Shown in pieces: positions 6,579 to 14,317 of a stretch of 18,141 nt of DNA. The DNA lies in assembly GCA_048268485.1 (NCBI GenBank), contig JBLWVL010000053.1, forward strand, positions 1 through 18,141, given 5' to 3'. The notes under the pieces are model-generated. The model was not told the DNA's origin. It saw only the letters and a list, made by a program, of their open reading frames with translations, and ran no database searches. This stretch comes from Oceanospirillum sp048268485 (GTDB lineage Bacteria; Pseudomonadota; Gammaproteobacteria; Pseudomonadales; Halomonadaceae). Every line of letters begins with the position of its first letter. Position 1 is the first letter of the stretch. The position numbers and the translations under genes were made by a program.

Positions 6579-8075
6579 TCAGTACGGGCGCTCAATGTCG
6601 CCGGTCTCTACAAACACGCTCTTGGTTTGGGTGTAGTGATAGAGGGTTTCGATACCGTTTTCACGACCAACACCGGATAGCTTGTAGCCACCCACCGGCA
6701 TCTCTGCCGGGGAGGCGCCCCAGGTGTTGATCCAGCAGATACCCGCCTGCAGGCGGTTGATCACCCGGTGTGCCCGGCCTAGGTCCTTGGTGAATACACC
6801 CGCCGCTAAGCCGTATTCGGTGTTGTTGGCACGGGAAATGACTTCTTCTTCATCAGAAAAGCGCAGTACCGACATCACAGGGCCAAAGATCTCATCGATC
6901 ACCTGGGGCATATCATCGGTGCAGTCGGCAAATACGGTGGGTTTGACAAAAGCACCCTTATCCAGGCCGTTTTCAGTGGCTTGTTCGCCGCCACACACTA
7001 AACGGGCTCCGGCTTGTTTGGCCGCTTCGATATAGCCCAGTACCTTCTGCATATGATCTTTGGAGATCAGGGCACCCACCTGGGTTTTCGGGTCGGTCGG
7101 ATCGCCGATAATCATCTGTTCGGTGCGGGTTTTCAGCTCATCAATAAAGGCGTCATAGATGGAATCGTGCACAAAAACCCGGGTACCGTTCGTGCATACT
7201 TCGCCCTGAGTATAAAAGTTGGCCAACATGGCACCGGATACGGCCTGCTCAATCGGCATATCCGGGAAGATGATCATGGGGGATTTACCGCCCAGCTCCA
7301 TCGTTACCTGTTTCAGTGTTTTGGCGGAATCTCCCATCACGGCTTTGCCGGTACCGCATTCGCCGGTGAAGGACACCTTGCTGATCTCAGGGTGTGCCGT
7401 CAGCATCCGGCCCACACGGGCATCCCCCTGAATGACATTGAAAACACCATCCGGCAAGCCCGCTTCGGTGTAGATCTCCGCCAGTTTCAGCACGCTCAGA
7501 GGGGTTTCTTCCGATGGTTTGAAGATCATGGCGTTACCTGCGGCCAGTGCCGGTGCTGATTTCCAGCAGGCGATCTGAATCGGATAGTTCCAGGCTCCGA
7601 TACCTGCGCAGATGCCCAACGGCTCGCGGCGGGTGTAGAAGAAGTTTTGGTCGTTCAGTTGCTGGTAATCACCCTGAATTTTGTCCGCAAGACCCGCGTA
7701 GTACTCAATCACATCGGCACCGGTGACGATATCCACGCAATCGGCTTCCTGGATCGGTTTTCCGGTGTCCTGAACCTCCAGCAGGGCCAGTTCATCATTG
7801 CGTTCGCGCAGCAAGGCAACCACTTTGTTCAGAATACGGCCACGCTCAATACCTGTCATCGCAGCCCACTTTGCCTGCCCTTTTTTTGCCGATTCAATCG
7901 CAGCAGACATTGCGGTGTCATCACCCTGCGCGACGGTTGCGATAACCTCGCCATTAGCCGGATTGATGCTGTTAAAGGTTTCCTGGGGCGAGGCGGTGTA
8001 GTAACAACCGTTGATATAGTGCTGGGTAATACCGTGCAGGGTAATGGGTAGCTGGGGTGAAGTTTTCGTTGTCAT
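6579..8075 (-). CDS. betB: Betaine aldehyde dehydrogenase
   Basis: NAD(P)-dependent aldehyde dehydrogenase, 498 residues, converting betaine aldehyde to glycine betaine in the cytoplasm. Visible landmarks are GAWNYPIQIACWKSAPALAAGN (split here by the family Asn at about residue 163), the cofactor-binding FTGECGTGK, the general-base glutamate in VTMELGGKSP (Glu260), and the nucleophile in FYTQGEVCTNGTRVFV (Cys294). The C-terminal INTWGASPAEMPVGGYKLSG is typical of BetB. A charged-to-Cys context next to the nucleophile (EVCTNGTR) fits betaine aldehyde dehydrogenases rather than general ALDHs. It starts 79 bp after betI and ends 17-32 bp before betA, in the usual betI-B-A order. AGGTTGAGAT upstream of the ATG can serve as a ribosome-binding site. 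Confidence 0.95.
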   Translation of the reverse strand: MTTKTSPQLPITLHGITQHYINGCYYTASPQETFNSINPANGEVIATVAQGDDTAMSAAIESAKKGQAKWAAMTGIERGRILNKVVALLRERNDELALLEVQDTGKPIQEADCVDIVTGADVIEYYAGLADKIQGDYQQLNDQNFFYTRREPLGICAGIGAWNYPIQIACWKSAPALAAGNAMIFKPSEETPLSVLKLAEIYTEAGLPDGVFNVIQGDARVGRMLTAHPEISKVSFTGECGTGKAVMGDSAKTLKQVTMELGGKSPMIIFPDMPIEQAVSGAMLANFYTQGEVCTNGTRVFVHDSIYDAFIDELKTRTEQMIIGDPTDPKTQVGALISKDHMQKVLGYIEAAKQAGARLVCGGEQATENGLDKGAFVKPTVFADCTDDMPQVIDEIFGPVMSVLRFSDEEEVISRANNTEYGLAAGVFTKDLGRAHRVINRLQAGICWINTWGASPAEMPVGGYKLSGVGRENGIETLYHYTQTKSVFVETGDIERPY

Positions 8076-8154
8076 CGGATCTCAACCTGAAAATAGGGTT
8101 TGCCAAAATGCTTATGGCATGTTGCTCAATGTTTCTTTGTGAGGATGTTTTTTG

Positions 8155-8793
8155 TCAGGCCGTTGCTTGCTGCTGGGCTGATTTACCATCCAGATATTCC
8201 TGCCAGACCGCTTCCGGCAGCTTGAGCCGGAGGTAATCCAGGATCAGGTGTTCGGCCAGTTCCTTGTCGATGCCATCGGGGGAGAGTGCTCCCCGAAGCC
8301 AGATTCCATCGATGAGTGCCGCTACGCCCTGAGCGATAAACGCCGCCTCATCGTGACTGACCACCTGCTTCAGTTCATAACGCAAATAAGAGAGTAGGCG
8401 CTGTTCGTTGACCCGTTGCAGCCGGTGTAGCTGAGGTTTATGCATGGAGTGCGACCAGAAGGTCAGCCAGGTTTTCACCACCTTGCTGTCCAATTGTTTA
8501 GGGTCAAAATTACCTTCAACAACGGCAATCAGGCGGTCCAGAACGTTATCACGCTTAACCTTTTTTAACCGTTTGCTGATCGCTGCCGACAGTTCTTTCA
8601 GAACAGAGCGCATGGTTTCTTCCAGCAAGCCATCCTTGCCACCAAAATAATGGTTGATAATTGCCGGGGAAACGCCGGCATATTTGGCGATCATGGCGAC
8701 ACTGGCCTTATGCAGCCCCACATCATTCACCGCTTCCATCGTGGCATTTATCAGCTGAGGCTTACGGATTTCCGGCATGCCGACTTTAGGCAT
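8155..8793 (-). CDS. betI: Choline-responsive transcriptional repressor BetI
   Basis: TetR-family regulator, 212 residues, which in other bacteria represses the bet genes and is released by choline. The N-terminus MPKVGMPEIRKPQLINATM is diagnostic of BetI. The HTH runs through SVAMIAKYAGVSPAIINHYF, followed by GGKDGLLEETM. The C-terminal ligand domain includes the conserved region VKTWLTFWSHSMHKPQLHRL, as in E. coli BetI. AGGGAG stands 8 bases before the ATG. It is the first gene of the minus-strand cluster and therefore probably autoregulated, with a candidate operator 22-43 bp upstream of its start codon. Start and identity are firm. Confidence 0.95.
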   Translation of the reverse strand: MPKVGMPEIRKPQLINATMEAVNDVGLHKASVAMIAKYAGVSPAIINHYFGGKDGLLEETMRSVLKELSAAISKRLKKVKRDNVLDRLIAVVEGNFDPKQLDSKVVKTWLTFWSHSMHKPQLHRLQRVNEQRLLSYLRYELKQVVSHDEAAFIAQGVAALIDGIWLRGALSPDGIDKELAEHLILDYLRLKLPEAVWQEYLDGKSAQQQATA

Positions 8794-8815
8794 TGCGACC
8801 GCTCCCTGTTTTTTC

Positions 8816-8835
8816 TTAAATGAATGTTTAATTAA
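8816..8835 (-). promoter_or_regulatory. Candidate BetI operator
   Basis: TTAAATGAATGTTTAATTAA is an imperfect AT-rich dyad 22-43 bp upstream of the betI start codon. Its core read on the minus strand, ATTAAACATTCATT, matches 11 of 14 positions of the symmetrical ATTGAACGTTCAAT sequence that I recall from enterobacterial bet control regions. Position and symmetry fit autorepression by BetI. A possible -35 (TTGCAG) lies about 30 bp further upstream, but the -10 is unclear. Confidence 0.55.
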
Positions 8836-9157
8836 AAATGACAGATACCGTCGAGGTCTGCAAGCAAAAAATAGTTAGGGTTCTAATTTAATATTTTTAT
8901 ATTGAGATTAATTGCAGGAAATTGCTATTAAAGTGCAGCTAAAATCCTAAAAATGTCGTTATAGGGGGAAATATTAGGAGGCTTATGTTTTGGCGGTGGA
9001 ATTTTAAACGGTGAATCATTTTGCGATGGGTTGTGGGGCGGTAACCAGAGAGATAGGGTGCCCGGTTGTATCAGGTCGCTTATAGATAGGGGGCTGGCCT
9101 GTCGTTAGAGATAGACATCGTTGTGCGCGACGCTTTACTAATCGAAATGCATTTAAT

Positions 9158-9190
9158 TGTGATTGATTATCAAATAGAAATCGTTACTAT
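9158..9190 (+). promoter_or_regulatory. Fur-box-like site over the promoter of the AraC-family gene
   Basis: TGTGATTGATTATCA (9158-9172) matches 11 of 14 defined positions of the 7-1-7 Fur motif TGATAATNATTATCA. It covers a possible -35 TTGATT (9163-9168), which stands 16 bp before a possible -10 TACTAT (9185-9190). Iron-loaded Fur bound here would block transcription. The site is read directly; Fur control is inferred. Confidence 0.5.
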
Positions 9191-9237
9191 TTGCTTCTGC
9201 CGTCTGGGGTAACAGATTTTTGGTGTAAATAACTCAT

Positions 9238-10167
9238 ATGATACAAGATGCTGCCTTTCACAGAATCCGATCCACCCTGGAATATATTCATAATCATCTG
9301 GACAGGCCTTTGTCAGTGGAGTCGATGGCTGAAAAAAGTTGCTGGTCCAGGTGGCAGTTCCAGCGGGTGTTCAGCCATTTTACCGGGCAAACCGTTGCTC
9401 AGTATATACGTGAGATTCGTCTGAGCCGTGCCGCTGAGCTGTTGTTGTGCAGTCGGCGAACACAGCTGGATATTGCTTTGGAGTGTGGGTTTGACTCCGA
9501 GGTTAGCTTCAGTCGTAGTTTCCGGCATATGTTTCATTGCACGCCGGGCCAATATCGCAGACGAGGTAAGCGCGCAGGGCTGAAAACACCGATTGTGTCA
9601 CTGCCGTTAACAGGTCTTCCGGATCATAAGCCCGAAGAGCCTTCTCAGCTGAAGAGGCTGGAGGAACATCGGCTACTTCAGATAAGAGTTGAAAGTCAGC
9701 CGGAGAAGCAGGTGCAGGGTGTTGCGGGTCGGATACAGGGGATCTTTGCCGAACAGCCTGATTTTTCCGCTAAGGTTCCTCAGATCTGGCGGCAACTATC
9801 TGACACGCTTGCAAAAAGGCATGGCCTTACAGACCGGAGTGCGATGCAGGCTCTGGGTGTTCTGGATACCAGCTCGCTGAACTCAGGCGATACTTCTATC
9901 GATTACTGGGCTTGTATCAACAGTGATGATGAATCACTTTCCCTGCTGGATTCTTTGGTGATTCCCGAGCAGGAGTACGCCGTTATTCCTTTTTCAGGCC
10001 CCGCCCATCTGATTGACAATACACTGCAGTGGTTTATTTGCCACTGGCTGCCGACGTCTGGTTATCGGGGTATTAACCGGTTTGATCTTGAGGTTTACCC
10101 TTCTGGCTTTATTGCAGATGGTCAACACCTGGAGATGGAATACTGGGTGCCCGTTGCACCTGCTTAA
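9238..10167 (+). CDS. AraC-family regulator with GyrI-like effector domain (Rob type)
   Basis: A 309-residue transcription factor. Residues ~8-105 form the AraC double HTH: first LSVESMAEKSCWSRWQFQRV and FSHFTGQTVAQYIREIRLSR, then TQLDIALECGFDSEVSFSRS and FRHMFHCTPGQYRR, a typical AraC signature. After a linker, residues ~145-309 resemble the GyrI-like/AraC effector-binding fold of Rob, ending LEMEYWVPV. This arrangement, DNA-binding domain first, is opposite to AraC or the siderophore regulators PchR and YbtA. The gene lies 154 bp upstream of a siderophore receptor on the same strand, and both have Fur-like sites, so it is likely an activator of that receptor; its ligand is unknown. The ribosome-binding site is weak. 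It could instead be a general drug-response regulator placed here by chance. Confidence 0.85.
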   Translation: MIQDAAFHRIRSTLEYIHNHLDRPLSVESMAEKSCWSRWQFQRVFSHFTGQTVAQYIREIRLSRAAELLLCSRRTQLDIALECGFDSEVSFSRSFRHMFHCTPGQYRRRGKRAGLKTPIVSLPLTGLPDHKPEEPSQLKRLEEHRLLQIRVESQPEKQVQGVAGRIQGIFAEQPDFSAKVPQIWRQLSDTLAKRHGLTDRSAMQALGVLDTSSLNSGDTSIDYWACINSDDESLSLLDSLVIPEQEYAVIPFSGPAHLIDNTLQWFICHWLPTSGYRGINRFDLEVYPSGFIADGQHLEMEYWVPVAPA

Positions 10168-10260
10168 GTTATTCCCGGAAAGGGTCAGGAACTCTTTTGC
10201 CTTCCGGATGATCAGTTTGCACCAAATCGTTAAGTTTGCGCCGGGCAGAAAAACTACCAT

Positions 10261-10275
10261 TGAGAATCATTCACA
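10261..10275 (+). promoter_or_regulatory. Fur-box-like site upstream of the siderophore receptor
   Basis: TGAGAATCATTCACA matches 11 of 14 defined positions of the 7-1-7 Fur motif and lies 46 bp before the receptor ATG, a usual place for Fur repression. A second feature of this 154-bp gap is the dyad CCGGAA/TTCCGG (10175-10180 and 10202-10207), which has no following T-tract and so is not a terminator for the upstream gene. Confidence 0.6.
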
Positions 10276-10321
10276 TTTGTAACAAGTTCACTCTCTCAAT
10301 CGCTGTTTACTAGGAGCAACA

Positions 10322-12490
10322 ATGAATAGATCTGATCACCCCTCGTCAGGCGAGCGATTTAGACCACGTCTGTTAGCGATGGCAATTGCCACTGCTTTTT
10401 CTACCCCTTTGGTTGCGGCACCGGCGAGCGAAGCATCAGTGTCTGAAGGTGTTCAGACTCAGGATGACCTGATTATTTATAACGATACCTATCGTAATAC
10501 GGCAACGAAAACAGCACTTTCAGCCGAAGAAACTCCGCAGGGGTATTCTATTATTGATCAGGCCGATCTGGATATGCGTAATGCTGATTCGGTGGCTGAA
10601 GCGTTACGCTACAGTACCGGAGTCAATACTGAGTTACGGGGCGGGGCCGTTACCCGATTAGACCTCTTTTCGATCAGAGGCTTCATTAACTACCAGAATG
10701 CTTACGATGGCTTGCCGCTGTTTTTTAATGACTGGAACCTGCAACCGCAGATTGATGCCAAGGTTCTGGAGCAGGTCGAGGTGTTTAAAGGGCCTACCTC
10801 TACGCTTTATGGCAGCATGCCACCCGGAGGGATGGTGAACCTGATCAGCAAACAGCCTCAGACGGAGTCCGCCCATAGCGTAGAAGTAGCGACAGGAAGC
10901 CGCAACAAAATTGAGGCCAGTTTTGATTCGACCGGTCAGATAGGTGAGTCGGACTTTTCTTATCGTGTTGTCGGCTTAACCCGTGAAGAGGACTCCCAGG
11001 CCGATACCGCTGAAAATAAACGCACGCTGATAGCGCCTTCTATTGATTGGCAGGTTTCAGAGGACACTCTGGTTAATTTTAATCTGTATTACCAGGATGA
11101 TCCGGCGATGGGCGTTTACACCACCCTGCCTGCGGAAGGTATGTTCCGGGATAACCCCAATGGGGCGTTTGATCAGAGCAGCTTTAGCGGTGATCAAAAC
11201 TGGAATACCTATGAGCGTGAAGTCACCTTAGTGGGCTACAAGATTAATCATCAGCTGAACGATAACTGGACTGTTCTTCAGAATGTGCGCTATATGGATG
11301 CATCGGCGTATCAGGAGAATACCTACATAACCTCATTGGACGCTGATATGCGTACCCTGAACCGGAACGCCTATCTGACCGATGAAGCCAGCGAAGGTAT
11401 CGCTCTGGATAACCAGTTGTCGGGTGTCCTGTACACCGGGAATATTGAGCATAATCTGCTGGTTGGCCTGGATTATCAGAAGCTGACATCAGATATTCGT
11501 TACGAAGATCAGGCGATTGCACCTCTGGATCTTTTCGATCGGGATAATGACCTGGTGGATCGTGCGAGTCTGGATATGACAAATACCGCTTACTCCAGTG
11601 ACTTCACGAAAGAAACAGAGCAAACAGGCTTTTATCTGCAGGATCAGATGAAAATAGGGTCTCTGGTTCTGATCGCTGGCGCGCGTTACGATGATTACGA
11701 AGGAACGGAAAAGGGCAAAAAATACTCTCAGGCAACAGAGACAAAGCTGACGGAAACTCACACAACAGGTCGCGTTGGAGCGCTCTATCAGTTAAACAAT
11801 GGGTTGGCGCCCTTTGTTAGTTATGCTGAGAGTTATCAGCCTGAAACCGGTGTCACCCGCAATAAAGAAGCGTTTGAAGCTTCTACAGGTCAGCAGTGGG
11901 AAGCGGGCATTAAATATAAGAGTGCTGACCGTCAGGTAACAGGCTCACTTGTCGCCTACCAGATAACAAAAGATAATGTTCCCACCCGTGATCCTAATGG
12001 TTCCGCTTACGACCTGATTCAGGCGGGTGAAGTTGAGTCGAAGGGCATTGAAGCGGAGCTTCAGGCTCAGATCTCAGATAACCTTTTGGTTTCTGCCTAC
12101 TATACACGTCAGGATGTCGAGATTACGAAGGACAATAATGGGCTGCAGGGCAAAACGCCGGTATGGGTTCCGGAGCAGATGCTTTCTGCCTGGGCGCAGT
12201 ATGATATCTATACGGGAGCACTTGCAGGAACGACGTTAAGCTCTGGTATTCGTCATATCGGTGAAGCTCAGATGGATGCCGCCAATAGTGATACGGTTCC
12301 TTCGGCAACGATGGTGGATCTGTCTGTGGCCTATGATCTGGCCGGACTCAGCCCGGATGCATATGGTGCCACGGCCCGTATCAGTGTCAGCAATGTATTT
12401 GATGAAGCGTCTTACACCTGCTATGACGGTAACAACTGCTGGTTTGGAGCAGAGCGTACGGTTGAAGCAAGTCTGAAATATGACTTCTGA
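10322..12490 (+). CDS. TonB-dependent siderophore receptor, FhuA/FoxA-like
   Basis: Outer-membrane gated channel of 722 residues importing an iron-siderophore with TonB energy. A signal peptide (about residues 1-33, LLAMAIATAFSTPLVAA) is followed by a candidate TonB box DDLIIYN (near 48-54), then the plug domain: ETPQGYSIIDQADLDMRNAD, ALRYSTGVNTE, FSIRGF, VEVFKGPTSTLYGSMPPGG and VNLISKQP. The rest is the 22-strand barrel, ending in the usual aromatic KYDF. Near the C-terminus YTCYDGNNCWFGAER carries the paired cysteines seen in the ferrichrome/ferrioxamine receptor group, so a hydroxamate siderophore is the best guess, though substrate cannot be settled by sequence alone. AGGAGCAAC precedes the ATG. 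Partner permease genes are absent here, so ABC uptake must be encoded elsewhere. Confidence 0.92.
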   Translation: MNRSDHPSSGERFRPRLLAMAIATAFSTPLVAAPASEASVSEGVQTQDDLIIYNDTYRNTATKTALSAEETPQGYSIIDQADLDMRNADSVAEALRYSTGVNTELRGGAVTRLDLFSIRGFINYQNAYDGLPLFFNDWNLQPQIDAKVLEQVEVFKGPTSTLYGSMPPGGMVNLISKQPQTESAHSVEVATGSRNKIEASFDSTGQIGESDFSYRVVGLTREEDSQADTAENKRTLIAPSIDWQVSEDTLVNFNLYYQDDPAMGVYTTLPAEGMFRDNPNGAFDQSSFSGDQNWNTYEREVTLVGYKINHQLNDNWTVLQNVRYMDASAYQENTYITSLDADMRTLNRNAYLTDEASEGIALDNQLSGVLYTGNIEHNLLVGLDYQKLTSDIRYEDQAIAPLDLFDRDNDLVDRASLDMTNTAYSSDFTKETEQTGFYLQDQMKIGSLVLIAGARYDDYEGTEKGKKYSQATETKLTETHTTGRVGALYQLNNGLAPFVSYAESYQPETGVTRNKEAFEASTGQQWEAGIKYKSADRQVTGSLVAYQITKDNVPTRDPNGSAYDLIQAGEVESKGIEAELQAQISDNLLVSAYYTRQDVEITKDNNGLQGKTPVWVPEQMLSAWAQYDIYTGALAGTTLSSGIRHIGEAQMDAANSDTVPSATMVDLSVAYDLAGLSPDAYGATARISVSNVFDEASYTCYDGNNCWFGAERTVEASLKYDF

Positions 12491-12512
12491 GGCTTGCTGA
12501 TAGTCTGATTAC

Positions 12513-12571
12513 CAGCAGGGCGGCAGGGTATAAAGATGATCACATCTTACTCTGCCGCTGACTGCTGTTTT
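12513..12571 (+). terminator. Terminator after the siderophore receptor
   Basis: A long interrupted stem follows the receptor stop: CAGCAG (12513-12518) with CTGCTG (12562-12567), CGGCAG (12521-12526) with CTGCCG (12552-12557), and AAGATG/CATCTT around the 4-base loop ATCA. It ends in TTTT. The minus strand has no T-run, so it serves the plus strand only. Confidence 0.75.
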
Positions 12572-12597
12572 ATCCTGCCGTCTTTATCTCACTTTCT

Positions 12598-13497
12598 TTA
12601 TCCCACCTTCCGCTTAAACAAGAGAGCAATGATCTGCCAGCGGTTGATCAGCATGGCGCTGAAGATCAGTGTGCAGCCAATAAACTGGAGGCTGCTCATG
12701 GTTTCTCCTAACCATATACTGGCGAACAGTGCTGCCCAGATCGGTTCCAGGGTCATAATAATGGCGGCGTGGCTGGCGGGGGCCATACCCTGTGCCTTGG
12801 TCTGGAACAGAAAGCGGCAGCTGGTGGCAATGATGGCGCTGGCCAGAATCCATCCCCAGATATTCAGTTCAAACGACCATTGCCACTCTTCCAGAAACAA
12901 GCTGGCGGTAAAGGCGATCAGCGCGGTAATCATCAGTTGAACTGTGGTCAGAGGGAGGGCAGGTATAGAGGCTGCAAAACGGCTGTTCAGGGTGAAGAAG
13001 AGTGCAAACAGGACGGCTGAAATAAGAAATGATAATTCGCCCCAGCCAAAAATAAAGCTATTATCCAGTGACAGACAGGCCAGACCTGCCACAACCACTG
13101 GCATCGAATACCAGAGGCTCCTGCTTGCTCTTTCACCAAAAAGCAGGCTTACCACAGGAACCATCACCGCCCCAAGACTGGTCAGAAAGGCACCGACCCC
13201 CACATGGTTGCCGTAGAAAAGTCCCAGAATCCAGAAGACCATGGCAGTGCCGAAGACAAATCCAACCAGAGCGCTTTTTTGCAGCGCCTCTTTTCTGAGT
13301 TTGCGTAAAGGTGTTGAGGCGATTCCCCCCAGAAAAATACCTGCGATCAGAAAACGAACTGAAAGAAAAAGTATCGGTGAGAAGGCGCTCATCGCATGCT
13401 TGGAGAAGATCCAGCCTGCTCCGGCCAATAGGGTAACCAACACCAGAAGAAGGTCAGCTTGTGTGCTCCGGGAGAGAGACATAACCGTGTTGCGCAT
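12598..13497 (-). CDS. EamA/DMT-superfamily transporter
   Basis: A 299-residue inner-membrane protein with two EamA repeats, expected to have ten membrane segments. Segments can be followed as LLLVLVTLLAGAGWIFSKHA, ILFLSVRFLIAGIFLGGI, ALVGFVFGTAMVFWILGLFY, GVGAFLTSLGAVMVPVVSLL, then in the second half LSFLISAVLFALFFTLNSRF and others, closing with a basic tail LFKRKVG. The glycine-rich FLTSLGAVMVPVVSLLFGE at the end of repeat one and APASHAAIIMTLEPIWAALF in repeat two are family hallmarks (proline-glutamate pairs near helix ends). Members export amino acids, metabolites or drugs; the substrate here cannot be named. AAGGA stands 6 bases before ATG 13497. It is divergent from the phnA-like gene and has no operon partner. 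Confidence 0.88.
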   Translation of the reverse strand: MRNTVMSLSRSTQADLLLVLVTLLAGAGWIFSKHAMSAFSPILFLSVRFLIAGIFLGGIASTPLRKLRKEALQKSALVGFVFGTAMVFWILGLFYGNHVGVGAFLTSLGAVMVPVVSLLFGERASRSLWYSMPVVVAGLACLSLDNSFIFGWGELSFLISAVLFALFFTLNSRFAASIPALPLTTVQLMITALIAFTASLFLEEWQWSFELNIWGWILASAIIATSCRFLFQTKAQGMAPASHAAIIMTLEPIWAALFASIWLGETMSSLQFIGCTLIFSAMLINRWQIIALLFKRKVG

Positions 13498-13662
13498 GGA
13501 GTTTCCTTGGAGATGAGAGGGTAGCGTGATCTGTGCTTTTGCAGACTTAAAAGAGAAAAAATGTCGTATTCGTCCATTTTTTTAGTGTTTTTTGTAGGGA
13601 TACTCTGATTTTATCTGGCAAAAAGAGCATAATACCGCCTTCAACCCACAGGGAACATTAAA

Positions 13663-14223
13663 ATGAGTATTGAACAAGCACTGATGGAGCGTAGTGGCTC
13701 TAAATGTGAGTTATGTGGTTCAGAAGACAATCTGGCCGTTTTTGAAGTGCCGCCTGTAGAAGCGCACTCTGATAAGTGTATTCTGGCATGCGGTACTTGT
13801 CGTGATCAGATCGAAGCTGAAGAGCTGGATCAGAATCATTGGCGCTGCCTGAACGATAGTATGTGGAGCCCTGTGCCTGTTGTACAGGTCATGGCGTGGC
13901 GCATGCTGACCCGGCTGAACTCAGAGCCCTGGGCTCAGGATCTTCTGGATATGATGTATCTGGATGAAGATCTGGAAAAATGGGCCCGTGCAGGTATGCC
14001 GGCAGACGATGCTGTTGCCACACGGGACAGTAATGGTGCTGTACTTGCCGCGGGTGATACAGTCACCCTGATTAAAGATCTGGATGTTAAGGGAACGGGC
14101 TTTACCGCCAAGCGCGGTACTGCCGTTCGTGGGATCTCTCTAACGGACAACCCTGAGCACATTGAAGGTCGCGTAAACGGCGTTCGAATTGTGATTCTGA
14201 CTAAATTTGTGAAGAAATCCTGA
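13663..14223 (+). CDS. PhnA/YjdM-like zinc-ribbon protein
   Basis: A 186-residue cytoplasmic protein of the PhnA family. The N-terminus carries a zinc ribbon: Cys15 and Cys18 (CELCG) pair with Cys43 and Cys46 (CGTC); Cys39 is extra. The C-terminal ~70 residues (DSNGAVLAAGDTVTLIKDLD onward, ending VRIVILTKFVKKS) form the SH3-like PhnA domain, VKGTGFTAKRGT being the usual glycine-rich loop. E. coli YjdM is about 111 residues; this longer form has a helical insert (about residues 55-110) between the two parts, as in many marine bacteria. Despite the name, the family is not needed for phosphonate breakdown by C-P lyase, and its exact role is unsettled. AGGGAA precedes the ATG. No phosphonate genes are near. 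Confidence 0.85.
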   Translation: MSIEQALMERSGSKCELCGSEDNLAVFEVPPVEAHSDKCILACGTCRDQIEAEELDQNHWRCLNDSMWSPVPVVQVMAWRMLTRLNSEPWAQDLLDMMYLDEDLEKWARAGMPADDAVATRDSNGAVLAAGDTVTLIKDLDVKGTGFTAKRGTAVRGISLTDNPEHIEGRVNGVRIVILTKFVKKS

Positions 14224-14265
14224 TTTTCAGAGCATAAGTTTTTGCCTGAAAAGCAGTATTTGATC

Positions 14266-14299
14266 AAAAGGGCAGCCATCGGAAGGTGGCTGCTCTTTT
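14266..14299. terminator. Bidirectional terminator between the phnA-like gene and the MCP gene
   Basis: AAAAG-G-GCAGCCA (14266-14278) pairs with TGGCTGC-T-CTTTT (14287-14299) around an 8-base loop. T-runs occur in both directions, so it can end transcripts of both convergent genes. It lies 42 bp after the plus gene and 18 bp after the minus gene. Confidence 0.85.
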
Positions 14300-14317
14300 C
14301 AGTATTGGCTTTGTCTG

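Larger units (their letters stand above)
8794..9237. other. Divergent intergenic region between betI and the AraC-family gene
   Basis: A 444-bp stretch, AT-rich near betI, without any credible gene. It holds the candidate BetI operator next to betI and a Fur-box-like promoter next to the AraC-family gene. The middle (about 8900-9110) contains loosely repeated AGAGATAG/ATAGATAG words but no strong hairpin, RNA gene or small reading frame that I can support. Confidence 0.6.

Noticed and set aside
5821..6636. Long plus-strand open frame (271 codons) opposite betA
   Set aside because: It is the antisense of the conserved FAD-binding region; absence of stops follows from codon use of betA, and no ribosome-binding site was seen.
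8900..9110. AGAGATAG/ATAGATAG words as a repeat array
   Set aside because: Copies are few, degenerate and irregularly spaced; no CRISPR-like or iteron-like structure can be supported.
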